A program made the position numbers and the translations under genes. From Symbiobacterium terraclitae (lineage in GTDB: Bacteria > Bacillota > Sulfobacillia > Symbiobacteriales > Symbiobacteriaceae), in contig NZ_JAGGLG010000029.1 of assembly GCF_017874315.1 (NCBI RefSeq), positions 1 to 56,966 of the forward strand: a stretch of DNA of 56,966 bases, written 5' to 3'. Positions 46,334 through 56,953 of the stretch are shown piece after piece (position 1 is the stretch's first letter; each line of letters begins with the position of its first letter). The notes beneath the pieces are model-generated. The model saw only the letters and a program-made list of their open reading frames with translations. It did no database searches and was not told the origin of the DNA.

Positions 46334-46457
46334 CCGGTACCGGCCGGCGCTGCAGGCCGCGATGGCCGATCTGACCGCCGCCACCGTATGCGGGCGGCTG
46401 GTCGAGTGGGAGAGCGAGAAGGTCCGATACCCTGACAAAGGAGGCGATTCCCGATGA
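46327..46457 (+). CDS. Possible 43-residue small protein coupled to serA
   Basis: A GTG-started frame (VDDRYRPALQAAMADLTAAT, then VCGRLVEWESEKVRYPDK) overlaps the end of the aminotransferase gene. It finishes with a stop overlapping the serA start as ATGA. Its early codons carry the G/C third positions of local genes. The Shine-Dalgarno is poor (GGGAG four bases upstream) and no family is recognised. It may be a real coupling peptide or simply open GC-rich DNA. Confidence 0.3.
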
Positions 46458-48106
46458 AGATCTTGGTGACGGAAGCGATTTCGGAGACGGGCATCAGCCT
46501 CCTGAAGGCTGAGCATGAGGTGGAGGTGCGCAAGGTGTCCCCGGCCGAACTGCTGGAGATCATCCCCGAGTACGACGCGCTGATCACCCGGTCGGAGACG
46601 AAGGTCACCGCTGAGGTGCTGGCGCGGGGCACCCGGCTGAAGGTCGTCGGACGGGCCGGCGTCGGCGTGGACAACATCGACGTGGCGGCCGCCACTGAGC
46701 GGGGCGTCGTCGTGGTCAACGTCCCCGGCGCCAACACCTACTCCACCGCCGAGCAGGCCTTCGGCCTCCTCATCGCCGTAGCCCGCAACATCCCACAGGC
46801 GCACCACGCCCTGGCCCGCGAGGGCCGCTGGGACCGGAAGACCTTCGTGGGCACTGAGCTGCACGGCAAGACGCTGGGCATCATCGGTCTGGGCCGCATC
46901 GGCTCCGAGGTGGCCGTGCGGGCGAGGGCCTTCGGCATGAAGGTGCTGGCCTACGACCCCTACGTGCCCGCCTCCCGTGCGGAGCACCTGGGCGTCACCC
47001 TCGTGCCGACCATTCCGGAGCTGCTTCCGCAGGTAGACTTCCTCTCCATCCACGCCGCCAAGACCCCGGAGTCGGCCCGGCTCATCGGCGCGGCCGAGCT
47101 GGCCCTGATGAAGCCCACCGCCCGCATCGTCAACTGCGCCCGGGGCGGGATGGTGGACGAGGAGGCGCTCTACGAGGCCCTGAAGGAGGGCCGGCTGGCC
47201 GGCGCCGCGCTGGACGTCTTCGCCAGCGAGCCCTGCACCGACAGCCCGCTGTTTGCACTGCCCAACGTGGTCGTCACCCCCCACCTCTCCGCCTCCACCG
47301 CTGAGGCGCAGGACGCCAACGGCCGCTACATCGCCCAGTACGTGCTCCGGGTGCTGCGCGGCGAACTGGTGCCCGAGGCGGTCAACCTGCCGCAGGTTCC
47401 CCGGGACGGCGCCCAGGTGGTCACCGATCACCTGCCGCTGGCCGAGACCCTGGGCTCCTTCCTGGCCCAGGCGTTCCCGGGGCAGGCGGAGGCCATCACC
47501 GTCACCTACTCCGGCGAGCTGGCCAAGCACCCCACCGCCCTGCTCACCAACACCGTGCTGAAGGGCTACCTGGCCACGCAGCTGGGCGACCACGTGAACT
47601 ATATCAACTCGCCGTCCCTGGCCCGCCGGCGGGGGCTGGCCGTCCACGAGTCCCGGTCGCTTGCACACGCCCCGCTGGGCGAGAACGGCAACGGAGACAG
47701 GCTCGCGGCGGCAGCCGGTACCCTCTCCCCCGAGGCCAGCCTGATCACCGTCCGCTCCGAGGGGCCGCAGGGGGCGCACCAGGTGACCGGCATGCTGCGC
47801 CGGGACGGCGGAATGCGGTTCGTGGCCGTGGACGGCCTGCACATCGACATGGCCCCTTCCCGGCACATGCTGGTCAGCCAGCACCGGGACCAGCCGGGCA
47901 TGGTGGGCCGCTTCGGCATGGCGCTGGCGGCCCGCGACATCAACATCGCCGGACTGCACCTGGCGCGGCACGAGCCCCGGGGCGAGGCCCTGATGCTGCT
48001 CCAGATCGACGAGCCGGCCCCGCCCGACCTGGTGGCCGAGCTGCGCACGGCCATGGCCGTTCCCACCGTCCAGGCGGTCACGCTGCCCATCGCCGACCGG
48101 GCCTGA
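46454..48106 (+). CDS. serA: D-3-phosphoglycerate dehydrogenase
   Basis: SerA oxidises 3-phosphoglycerate with NAD, the first step of the phosphorylated serine pathway. The 550-residue protein has the long form with an extra ASB domain and a C-terminal ACT domain. The NAD site is LGIIGLGRIGSEVA; the active site includes NCARGGMVDEEAL and TPHLSAST. An Asn/Gly linker (LGENGNGD) precedes the last part. The ACT domain (about 475-545, MLVSQHRDQPGMVGR) is likely to bind serine for feedback control. The RBS is AAAGGAGG. It lies within the T-box-controlled cluster. Confidence 0.96.
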   Translation: MKILVTEAISETGISLLKAEHEVEVRKVSPAELLEIIPEYDALITRSETKVTAEVLARGTRLKVVGRAGVGVDNIDVAAATERGVVVVNVPGANTYSTAEQAFGLLIAVARNIPQAHHALAREGRWDRKTFVGTELHGKTLGIIGLGRIGSEVAVRARAFGMKVLAYDPYVPASRAEHLGVTLVPTIPELLPQVDFLSIHAAKTPESARLIGAAELALMKPTARIVNCARGGMVDEEALYEALKEGRLAGAALDVFASEPCTDSPLFALPNVVVTPHLSASTAEAQDANGRYIAQYVLRVLRGELVPEAVNLPQVPRDGAQVVTDHLPLAETLGSFLAQAFPGQAEAITVTYSGELAKHPTALLTNTVLKGYLATQLGDHVNYINSPSLARRRGLAVHESRSLAHAPLGENGNGDRLAAAAGTLSPEASLITVRSEGPQGAHQVTGMLRRDGGMRFVAVDGLHIDMAPSRHMLVSQHRDQPGMVGRFGMALAARDINIAGLHLARHEPRGEALMLLQIDEPAPPDLVAELRTAMAVPTVQAVTLPIADRA

Positions 48107-48239
48107 CCGGTCCAGGAAGGGATTGCCGTACGGGGCGCCGAACCCTCACCCTCGGCCTTCTGGCTGCTGGATGCCCCTTCCGGTGGCGGGAGAGGATAAC
48201 ATCAGCCTCCGTCGACTCTTGCAAGGAGGGTAATCACCC

Positions 48240-49505
48240 ATGTTGGACTTGAAGTTCGTCCGCAACAATCCCGACGTCGTTCGCCAGGCGCTGATCAACA
48301 AGGGTGTCTCCGTCGATCTCGACCGCATCCTCGCCTTGGACGTGGAGCGCCGCCAGGGGCTCGCCGAGGTTGAGCAGCTCAAGGCGCGGCGCAACCAGGC
48401 GTCCAAGCAGGTAGGCCTGCTGAAGCAGCAGGGACAGGACGCCAGTGCGATCATCGCCGAGATGGGCGCCATCGGCGACCGCATCAAGGAGCTGGACGAG
48501 CGGGGGCGGCAGGTTGAGGCCGAACTGCAGGACCTGCTCCTGCAGCTGCCCAACATCCCCGCGCCGGACGTTCCGGTGGGCGAGGACGAGAGCGGCAACG
48601 TCGAGGTGAAGCGCTGGGGTGAGCCGCGCCGGTTTGACTTCCCCGTGAAGCCCCACTGGGACCTGGGCATCGGGCTCGATGTCCTCGACTTCGAACGGGC
48701 GGCCAAGGTGACCGGCAGCCGCTTCACGATCATCAAGGGCGGGCTGGCCCGGCTCAACCGGGCGCTGGTCAACTTCTTCCTCGACCACCACGTCGAGCGC
48801 GGCTACCGCGAGGTGCTGCCGCCCGTGATCATCAACACCGCCTCCTACTACGGCAGCGGCCAGTTCCCCAAGTTCAAGGAAGACGTGTTCAGCCTGGCCG
48901 GCACCGACTACCACCTCTCCTCCACCGCCGAGGTGCCGCTCATCAACATGCACCGGGACGAGATCCTCGACGAGTCGGCGCTGCCGATCAAGTACGTCGG
49001 CTACAGCGGCTGCTTCCGCAGCGAGGCGGGCGCTGCCGGGCGCGACACCCGCGGACTCATCCGGCAGCACTACTTCGAGAAGGTCGAGATGATCCAGTTC
49101 ACCAAGCCCGAGGACAGCGACAGGGCGCTCATGGAGATCACCGAGAGCGCCGAGGCGATTCTCGAGAAGCTGGGCCTGCCGTACCGGCGCATGCTGATGT
49201 GCACCGGCGACATGGGCTTCGGCCAGTACAAGAAGTACGACATCGAGGTCTGGATGCCGAGCTACGAGCGGTACGTGGAGATCTCGTCCTGCTCGAACAT
49301 GAGCGACTTCCAGGCCCGTCGCGCGAACATCCGCTACCGTCCCGCCGGCGGCAAGCCGGAGTTCGTGCACACGCTCAACGGTTCGGGCCTCGCCGTCGGC
49401 CGCACCCTCGCAGCCATCATGGAAAACTATCAGAACGCCGACGGCAGCATCACGGTTCCCGAGGTCCTGCGGCCGTACTTCGGCGGCGACCGGATCACAC
49501 AGTAA
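48240..49505 (+). CDS. serS: Seryl-tRNA synthetase
   Basis: SerS charges tRNA-Ser with serine. The 421-residue protein has the N-terminal coiled-coil arm (about 30-100) that grips the long variable arm. The class II core has motif 2 ([21 protein letters not shown], position only) and motif 3 ([18 protein letters not shown]). The ATG follows AAGGAGGG. It has no T-box of its own. It lies 133 bases after serA and probably shares that transcript, so serine supply and charging would rise together. Confidence 0.97.
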   Translation: MLDLKFVRNNPDVVRQALINKGVSVDLDRILALDVERRQGLAEVEQLKARRNQASKQVGLLKQQGQDASAIIAEMGAIGDRIKELDERGRQVEAELQDLLLQLPNIPAPDVPVGEDESGNVEVKRWGEPRRFDFPVKPHWDLGIGLDVLDFERAAKVTGSRFTIIKGGLARLNRALVNFFLDHHVERGYREVLPPVIINTASYYGSGQFPKFKEDVFSLAGTDYHLSSTAEVPLINMHRDEILDESALPIKYVGYSGCFRSEAGAAGRDTRGLIRQHYFEKVEMIQFTKPEDSDRALMEITESAEAILEKLGLPYRRMLMCTGDMGFGQYKKYDIEVWMPSYERYVEISSCSNMSDFQARRANIRYRPAGGKPEFVHTLNGSGLAVGRTLAAIMENYQNADGSITVPEVLRPYFGGDRITQ

Positions 49506-49512
49506 GGCGTGC

Positions 49513-49537
49513 GGCGGCCCCGCGGCGCGGGGCCGCC
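49513..49537 (+). terminator. Terminator-like hairpin after serS
   Basis: Perfect 11-bp stem GGCGGCCCCGC/GCGGGGCCGCC with a 3-nt loop, followed by ACTTCCTGTTG. The stem is strong but the U-run is interrupted. Confidence 0.6.
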
Positions 49538-49553
49538 ACTTCCTGTTGCGCGC

Positions 49554-49582
49554 TTGCAAGGGCGCTGCCGCTTGTGTAAACT
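49554..49582 (+). promoter_or_regulatory. tRNA-Ser promoter
   Basis: TTGCAA and TAAACT are separated by 17 bases; the tRNA begins 18 bases later. Confidence 0.75.
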
Positions 49583-49600
49583 TATACCCTGACGTGATGG

Positions 49601-49691
<91 letters not shown>

Positions 49692-49704
49692 GGTGCAAGG
49701 CGAG

Positions 49705-49737
49705 AAGAGCAGGCCACCGCCGGGTGGCCTGCTCTTT
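49705..49737 (+). terminator. Terminator after tRNA-Ser
   Basis: AGAGCAGGCCACC pairs with GGTGGCCTGCTCT around a GCCG loop and is followed by TTGT. It lies 15 bases past the CCA. Confidence 0.8.
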
Positions 49738-49765
49738 GTACCAATCTGCCGGGAGGTCGATCGGC

Positions 49766-50236
49766 GTGACCGACGAGGCCTATATGCGAGAGGCGCTCGC
49801 CGAGGCCCGGAAGGCGGCGGCGCTGGGCGAGGTGCCCATCGGCGCCGTGCTGGTGCGCGCCGGCGAGATCCTGGTGCGGGCGCACAACCTGCGGGAGACC
49901 ACCCACGACGCCACGGCGCACGCGGAGGTGCTGGCCATCCGCGAGGCCGGCCGCCTGCTGGGCGGATGGCGGCTCACCGGCTGCACCCTCTACGTCACCC
50001 TCGAGCCCTGCCCGATGTGCGCCGGCGCCCTGCTGCAGAGCCGCCTCGACCGCGTGGTCTTCGGCGCCCGCGACCCCAAGGCCTGGGCCGACCGCTCCCT
50101 GCTGGAGATCCTGCAGAACCCCGGCCTCAACCATCAGGTCGAGGTGCGCGAGGGCGTGCTGGCCAGCGAGTGCGGCGAGGTGGTGCGCGACTTCTTCCGG
50201 GCGCGCCGGCGTCCGGCACAACAGGACTGGAGATAG
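49766..50236 (+). CDS. tadA: tRNA-specific adenosine deaminase TadA
   Basis: TadA deaminates the wobble adenosine of tRNA-Arg(ACG) to inosine. The GTG start behind GGGAGG gives 156 residues. The zinc site is His52 and catalytic Glu54 in AHAEVLAI, with Cys82 and Cys85 in EPCPMCAGALL. The C-terminal helix ends in a basic stretch. It lies between tRNA-Ser and dnaX as in Bacillus, except that a solute-binding lipoprotein gene is inserted before dnaX. Confidence 0.95.
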   Translation: MTDEAYMREALAEARKAAALGEVPIGAVLVRAGEILVRAHNLRETTHDATAHAEVLAIREAGRLLGGWRLTGCTLYVTLEPCPMCAGALLQSRLDRVVFGARDPKAWADRSLLEILQNPGLNHQVEVREGVLASECGEVVRDFFRARRRPAQQDWR

Positions 50237-50303
50237 CAGGAAGAAGGACTATTTGTTTCCAGTGGCGAATCCCCCCCTATCTGCGGATATGGGGGGACTG
50301 TTT

Positions 50304-52016
50304 ATGTTGCGACGCCATCGGCACTGGCTGGCCTGGCTGGCGCTCCTGCTGGGCGGCTGTGTGGCTGCCGCGCAGCCCGAGCCTCCGTCCCCGACGGCGG
50401 TGGCCACAGCCCCTGCTGCAGCGGAACCTGCCGAGGTGCGGCTGCACCTGCCGGTGGAGCCCGCTACGCTCGACCCTGCGGAGACGGCAGATGCCGCTCT
50501 CCTGGACGTAATCGGCAACCTGACGGAGGGCTTGGCGGCGCCGGTCGCCGCCGCACCGGGCGAGATCGCCGGGGCGGCGGCCGAGCGGTGGGAATCCGCC
50601 GACGGGCGGCAGTTCATCTTCCACCTCCGCCCCGAGGCGCGGTGGAGCGACGGCAGGCCGGTCACGGCCCACGATTTCGTGCGCGGCTGGCTTCACCTGC
50701 TGGATCCCGCGGTGGGGGCGGCCAACGCTTACCTGCTCTACGACATCGTCGGGGCGGAGGCCTGGAATGCCCTGGACCCGACTCTGCCAGACTTCGCCGA
50801 GCAGTCGGCCCGCCTGCGGGCGGAAGTCCAGGTGGTGGCCCTCGATGACCGGCGGCTGCAGGTGACGCTGCAGGCGCCCAATCCGGAATGGCCGGGCTAC
50901 ACGGTGCATCCGGCCCTGGCCCCCCGCCGGGCCGACGTGCCCTTCGGCACGGTGAGCAACGGGCCCTTCCGCCTGGCCGGTTCATCCGGTCCGGGCGAGA
51001 TCCGGCTTGAACGGAACCCGCACTACTGGGACCGGGAGGCCGTGTGCCTCGACGCCGTCACCTACCACGTGGAGCCTGACGCCCAGGCTGCGCTGCGCCT
51101 CTTCGAGATGGGCTACCTGCACCTGGTAATGCTGCCGCCGGAGCTGGCCGAGCAGGTGCCCGCGGCCCGGAGCATGGCGCAGCCCTCCACGATGGGCCTG
51201 GTCTTCAACACGGCCCAGCCCCGGCTCGCCAACCCCGACCTCCGCCGCGCGCTCAGCCTGGCGCTGAACCGCACCCGGGTGGCCGCTGAGGCCGGTGGAG
51301 CCGGCGCCTCGGCCGCACTGGGGCTCGTCCCCCCCTCGCTGGCCGGCGGCTGGTCGGCGGGGGAGGGCGGGCAGGCTCACCCGCAGTCCGGCGGTGCGGC
51401 GCCCCTGGGCGGGCTGTGGACGGAGGGGTCGCTGCTGAGCGACCTGCTGTCGGACGACCCCGCGGGCGGAGACCTGGACGAGGCCCGGCGGCTCTGGGCG
51501 AGGGCGCGGGCGGCGCTGGGGGTGGACCGGGTCACCCTCCGCCTCCTCCACGCCTCCGAGGCCGCCACCGTCGCCCGGGCGGTGCAGCGGGAGCTGGAAT
51601 CCGCGCTGGACGGGCTGACGATCGAGCTGCACGCCGTGCCCTTTGCACAGCGGCTGGAGCGGGTGCGCTTCGGCCAGTTCGACCTGGTGCTGCAGGGCTG
51701 GCTGGCCGACCACGACGATCCGCTCGCCATGCTCACCCAGTTCACCACGGCGCATCCGGCCAACGGTGCGCGCTGGGTGAGCGGCGAATACGATGCGCTG
51801 ATCCGGCAGGCGGCCGGCGCGACGGGCGATGCCCGCCGGTCGGCGCTGGCCGCGGCGGAGCGGCTGCTCCTGGATGAGGCGCCGGTGGTCCCCCTCTACC
51901 ACCCCGTCCGCCACTGGGCGGTAAGCCCCGACCTGGAGGGGCTTGTCTACCGCCCGCTGGGCGGCCGGTTTGACCTGAAGCACGCCTGGCGAAAGGGAAT
52001 CGCCCCCGCCGGGTAG
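50304..52016 (+). CDS. Family 5 extracellular solute-binding lipoprotein (OppA/DppA-like)
   Basis: The 570-residue protein has a lipoprotein signal peptide with the lipobox LLGGC (cysteine at 19). A low-complexity Pro/Ala linker follows, then an SBP_bac_5 domain. Visible family features are RWSDGRPVTAHDFVRGW, GPFRLAG, LERNPHYWD and DLRRALSLALNR. Such proteins bind oligopeptides or nickel for ABC uptake, but no permease or ATPase gene lies nearby. It may be an orphan receptor serving a transporter elsewhere. The ATG has GGGGGG seven bases upstream. It sits between tadA and dnaX, an unusual place. Confidence 0.9.
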   Translation: MLRRHRHWLAWLALLLGGCVAAAQPEPPSPTAVATAPAAAEPAEVRLHLPVEPATLDPAETADAALLDVIGNLTEGLAAPVAAAPGEIAGAAAERWESADGRQFIFHLRPEARWSDGRPVTAHDFVRGWLHLLDPAVGAANAYLLYDIVGAEAWNALDPTLPDFAEQSARLRAEVQVVALDDRRLQVTLQAPNPEWPGYTVHPALAPRRADVPFGTVSNGPFRLAGSSGPGEIRLERNPHYWDREAVCLDAVTYHVEPDAQAALRLFEMGYLHLVMLPPELAEQVPAARSMAQPSTMGLVFNTAQPRLANPDLRRALSLALNRTRVAAEAGGAGASAALGLVPPSLAGGWSAGEGGQAHPQSGGAAPLGGLWTEGSLLSDLLSDDPAGGDLDEARRLWARARAALGVDRVTLRLLHASEAATVARAVQRELESALDGLTIELHAVPFAQRLERVRFGQFDLVLQGWLADHDDPLAMLTQFTTAHPANGARWVSGEYDALIRQAAGATGDARRSALAAAERLLLDEAPVVPLYHPVRHWAVSPDLEGLVYRPLGGRFDLKHAWRKGIAPAG

Positions 52017-52057
52017 AATGGGGTAGGGCCAGTCCGATTCCGGCAGGAGAGATCAGC

Positions 52058-53844
<1,787 letters not shown>

Positions 53845-53845
<1 letters not shown>

Positions 53846-54174
53846 TGATTCCGGGTGGCGGCAACATGCAGCAGATCATGAAGCAGGTCCAGAAGATGCA
53901 GAAGAACGTGGCCAAGGCGCAGGAGGAGATCGCCAAGATGACCGTTGAGGGCACCGCCGGCGGCGGCACCGTCAAGGTGGTCGTCACCGGCGACCGACGG
54001 GTCACGGCGGTCACCCTGGCGCCGGAGGTCGTGGATCCCGAGGACATCGAGATGCTCCAGGACCTGATCGTGGCGGCGATCAGCGACGGGATGAAGAAGG
54101 CCGAGGAGCTGGCCGAGGCCGAGATGAAGAAGGTCCTTCCGGGCGGACTGCCCAGCTTCCCCGGCCTCTTCTAG
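53845..54174 (+). CDS. Nucleoid-associated protein YbaB/EbfC
   Basis: YbaB/EbfC is a small dimeric DNA-binding protein found between dnaX and recR. The 109-residue sequence has MQQIMKQVQKMQKNVAKAQEEI (position only), then VEGTAGGGTVKVVVTGDRRV and the VDPEDIEMLQDLIVAAI helix. It overlaps the dnaX stop (TGATG), so expression is coupled. Confidence 0.95.
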
Positions 54175-54180
54175 CCGCCC

Positions 54181-54777
54181 ATGTACTACGCAGAACCGAT
54201 CGCACGCCTGATCGAGGAGCTGACCAAGCTGCCGGGCATCGGCCCGAAGACCGCCCAGCGGCTCGCGTTCCACATCCTGCATATGGACCGGGCGGCGGTG
54301 GAGGCCATCGCCCGCACCATGGTGGACGCCCGCGAGAAGGTCACGTACTGCTCGATCTGCTGCAACCTCACCGATCAAGATCCGTGCCGGATCTGCGCCG
54401 ACGACGGCCGCGATCACAGCACCATCTGCGTCGTGCAGGAGCCGCGCGACGTGGTGGCGATGGAGAAGACGCGGGAGTACCACGGTCTCTACCACGTGCT
54501 CCACGGGGCGCTGAACCCGATGGAGGGCGTCGGCATCGACGACATCCGGGTGAAGGAGCTCATCGCCCGCCTGGGCGACGGAAAGGTGCAGGAGGTCATC
54601 CTCTGCACCAACCCCAACACCGAGGGCGAGACCACCGCGATGTACATCGCCCGCTACATCAAGCCCCTGGGCGTCAAGGTCACCCGGATCGCCCGCGGCC
54701 TGCCGATGGGCGGAGACCTGGAGTACGCCGACGAGGTCACGCTGGCCAAGGCACTGGAGGGGCGCCGCGAGATCTGA
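54181..54777 (+). CDS. recR: Recombination protein RecR
   Basis: RecR works with RecF and RecO to load RecA on gapped DNA. The 198-residue protein has the helix-hairpin-helix region [17 protein letters not shown], a four-cysteine zinc finger ([16 protein letters not shown]), and the TOPRIM domain with [14 protein letters not shown] and [15 protein letters not shown]. It begins six bases after the ybaB stop with no clear Shine-Dalgarno, so translation is probably coupled. Confidence 0.97.
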   Translation: MYYAEPIARLIEELTKLPGIGPKTAQRLAFHILHMDRAAVEAIARTMVDAREKVTYCSICCNLTDQDPCRICADDGRDHSTICVVQEPRDVVAMEKTREYHGLYHVLHGALNPMEGVGIDDIRVKELIARLGDGKVQEVILCTNPNTEGETTAMYIARYIKPLGVKVTRIARGLPMGGDLEYADEVTLAKALEGRREI

Positions 54778-54793
54778 CGGGTCTGAGACTGGG

Positions 54794-54822
54794 TTGATTT
54801 TGTGCACCATGCAGGGTAGAAT
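54794..54822 (+). promoter_or_regulatory. gltX T-box transcript promoter
   Basis: TTGATT and TAGAAT are separated by 17 bases, just past the recR stop. Confidence 0.7.
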
Positions 54823-54837
54823 ACTGCCCAGAATCTG

Positions 54838-55085
54838 CAAGGCGATGAGAGGGCAGAGTAGGCGACCACGTGGAGCCCAAGCGAGCCGGGTCTGGTGCGA
54901 GCCGGTGCACACGTCCGCTGAAGAGGCCCTCGAGCTTCCGGGCTGAACCCCGCGCCCGATGTGCGCGGTGCAGTAGGCTGCGGACGGCCCCCTCCGTTAT
55001 CGGGAACCGAGTGAGGCCGGAAGGCCTAACTAGGGTGGTACCGCGGGCCTGGCCCCGTCCCTAAGCGGACGGGGCTTCATCAATT
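54838..55085 (+). promoter_or_regulatory. T-box riboswitch upstream of gltX
   Basis: Stem I shows the AGCGAGCCGG...TCTGGTGCGAG...CCGG distal-loop pattern (54880-54905). The 3' side of the specifier loop reads CTGAAGAGG, offering GAA or GAG, both Glu codons. The T-box sequence AGGGTGGTACCGCGG is at 55032-55046. The terminator stem GCCCCGTCC/GGACGGGGC (55052-55075) is followed by TTCATCAATTTT. Uncharged tRNA-Glu should stabilise the antiterminator and raise gltX expression. Confidence 0.88.
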
Positions 55086-55110
55086 TTCACGGAAAAGGGG
55101 ACAGCTCAAG

Positions 55111-56559
55111 ATGACCATTCGCGTACGCATCGCGCCGAGCCCCACCGGTCCCATCCACGTGGGCAACGTGCACACCGCCCTGTTCAACTGGCTCTGGGCC
55201 CGGAAGAACGGCGGTCAGTTCATCCTGCGGTTTGAGGATACGGACAGGGAGCGGTCCCGGCCCGAGTGGGAGCAGGTGATCTTCGAGGACCTGGCCTGGC
55301 TGGGCATCGACTGGGATGAGGGCCCCGACAAGGGCGGCCCCTACGGGCCCTACCGGCAGACGGAGCGGCTGGAGCTCTACCAGAAGTACGCCCAGCAGCT
55401 GCTCGAGAGCGGCCACGCCTACAAGTGCTACTGCACGAAGGAGGAGGAGGACGCCGACCGCAAGGAGGCGCAGGAGCAGGGTCGGCCCTATCAGTACAAG
55501 GGGCGCTGCCGCAACCTGACGCCTGAGCAGCAGGCGGCGTTCGAGGCCGAGGGGCGGAAGCCGGTGCTCCGCTTCCGGGTGCCGCGGGGTGAGGTGATCC
55601 GGTACAACGACCTGGTGCGCGGCCCGATCGAGTTCCCCACTGACTCCATCGGTGACTTCATCATCATGCGCGCCAACGGCATCCCGCTTTACAACTTCGC
55701 GGTGGTCATCGACGACGCAACGATGAAGATCACCCACATCATCCGCGGTGAGGGGCACATCCCCAACACCCCGGTGCAGATCCTCATCTACAATGCCCTG
55801 GGCCTGCCGGTTCCCGAGATCGGCCACCTCGGCCACATGACCAACGCCGAGCGCGGCAAGCTCTCCAAGCGCAAGGGCGAGGCGGCCATCCGCGACTATC
55901 GGGAGCAGGGCTACCTGCCCGAGGCCCTGATGAACTTCATGAGCCTTCTGGGCTGGACCCCGCCCGGCGCCGAGTCCGGCCGCGAGTTCCTGACCAGGGA
56001 AGAGCTGATCCGCGACTTCGACCTCAGCCGGGTGACGAAGGCGCCCTCGGTCTTCGACCGCAACAAGCTCAACTGGATGAACGGCGTGTACATCCGGAAG
56101 AAGAGCCTGGAGGAGTTCGCCGAGCTGGCGCTTCCCTTCGTTGTGCGGGCCGGGCTCTGCACGGAGGAGAAGGCCCGGGCCAACTGGGACTGGTTCAAGG
56201 AGGTTATGGCCCAGGTGCACGAGCGGGTGGAGACGCTCGCCGAGGTGCCCGAGCACGTGGACATCTTCCTCAAGGACGAGATCGTCATGGACCAGCAGGC
56301 GGCGGCCAAGTTCCTGACGGATGCGGTGAAGCCCTTCTTCCGGCGGGTATCCGAGGGGCTGCGCACGGTGGAGTGGACGCTGCCGGCCATCGAGCAGCTC
56401 GTGCGGTCGATCCAGGAGGAGATGGGCCTGAAGCCCAAGGAGAGCTTCCAGCCCATCCGGGTGGCCATCACGGGCCGCACCGCCAGCCCGGGCCTCTTCG
56501 AGACGATCTACCTGATCGGCCGGGAGCGGGTGCTGGAGCGGATGGCGCCGTACTGCTAG
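55111..56559 (+). CDS. gltX: Glutamyl-tRNA synthetase
   Basis: GltX charges tRNA-Glu and, in many Firmicutes, also tRNA-Gln as the first step toward Gln-tRNA. The 482-residue class I enzyme has the HIGH-type motif at HVGN (16-19) in PSPTGPIHVGNVHTALFNW and the KMSKS-type motif KLSKRKG near 251. The C-terminal helical anticodon domain is present. It follows a Glu-type T-box leader and is followed by a hairpin and the rRNA promoter region. Discriminating versus non-discriminating specificity cannot be told here. Confidence 0.96.
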   Translation: MTIRVRIAPSPTGPIHVGNVHTALFNWLWARKNGGQFILRFEDTDRERSRPEWEQVIFEDLAWLGIDWDEGPDKGGPYGPYRQTERLELYQKYAQQLLESGHAYKCYCTKEEEDADRKEAQEQGRPYQYKGRCRNLTPEQQAAFEAEGRKPVLRFRVPRGEVIRYNDLVRGPIEFPTDSIGDFIIMRANGIPLYNFAVVIDDATMKITHIIRGEGHIPNTPVQILIYNALGLPVPEIGHLGHMTNAERGKLSKRKGEAAIRDYREQGYLPEALMNFMSLLGWTPPGAESGREFLTREELIRDFDLSRVTKAPSVFDRNKLNWMNGVYIRKKSLEEFAELALPFVVRAGLCTEEKARANWDWFKEVMAQVHERVETLAEVPEHVDIFLKDEIVMDQQAAAKFLTDAVKPFFRRVSEGLRTVEWTLPAIEQLVRSIQEEMGLKPKESFQPIRVAITGRTASPGLFETIYLIGRERVLERMAPYC

Positions 56560-56576
56560 AGCGAAACAGGCACGCT

Positions 56577-56600
56577 GAGGCGGAGGGAAACCTCCGCCTC
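56577..56600 (+). terminator. Hairpin after gltX
   Basis: GAGGCGGAGG and CCTCCGCCTC pair around a 4-nt loop, 18 bases past the stop. The tail is AAACGCG, so the U-run is missing; it may act as a transcript end or processing hairpin. Confidence 0.45.
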
Positions 56601-56628
56601 AAACGCGCCCGGGCGAGGCTTGACGCGC

Positions 56629-56658
56629 TTGCCAGCACCGCACGGGGCATGCTAAAAT
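56629..56658 (+). promoter_or_regulatory. rRNA operon promoter P1 candidate
   Basis: TTGCCA and TAAAAT are separated by 18 bases. It is the first of three promoter-like elements ahead of 16S. Confidence 0.55.
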
Positions 56659-56722
56659 ACGCTCTGCCCGCCCGGCGGGCCGGACGGCGGCCGAACTGGT
56701 TCGCTTAACGGATTTTGCAAAC

Positions 56723-56751
56723 TTGCAAAGGCCGACCGGGTGTGGTAAAGT
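56723..56751 (+). promoter_or_regulatory. rRNA operon promoter P2 candidate
   Basis: TTGCAA and TAAAGT are separated by 17 bases. A second TTGCAA eight bases upstream makes a short direct repeat. Confidence 0.6.
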
Positions 56752-56808
56752 AGTCGACGTCGCCGGTTGCGGACGGACGAATTGGCTGCAGTGCCAGGAG
56801 GTCGCAGG

Positions 56809-56838
56809 TTGACAGCCGGTCGATGTGTCTGCTAGAAT
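56809..56838 (+). promoter_or_regulatory. rRNA operon promoter P3
   Basis: TTGACA and TAGAAT are separated by 18 bases, the strongest of the three and closest to 16S. Confidence 0.75.
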
Positions 56839-56884
56839 ATATCCCTGCCAGCCACCGAAAACGGTTGGTGAGGCAGCGGATCTC

Positions 56885-56953
56885 GAACCTTGAAAACTAG
56901 ACAGTGCAGAGAGGGAAGCCTGCGAGTCGACGACTCCAAGGGAGCCAAGCAAA
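56885..56953 (+). other. 16S rRNA leader (transcribed spacer)
   Basis: AACCTTGAAAACTAGACAG at 56886 is typical of the leader of Firmicutes rRNA operons, where it takes part in processing and antitermination. Confidence 0.65.

Noticed and set aside
45152-47971. Antisense open frame of 939 codons opposite the aminotransferase and serA
   Set aside because: Shadow of two well-supported genes with no family features of its own.
50237-50303. SRP RNA gene, which in Bacillus lies between tadA and dnaX
   Set aside because: The gap is too short and the conserved SRP Alu or S-domain motifs are not seen.
51062-51078. CTACCACGTGGAGC inside the solute-binding protein gene as a parS
   Set aside because: Three mismatches, isolated, and explained by coding sequence.
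54867-54880. CCACGTGG core inside the gltX T-box leader as a parS
   Set aside because: Only the 8-bp core matches; the flanks differ and the string is part of stem I.
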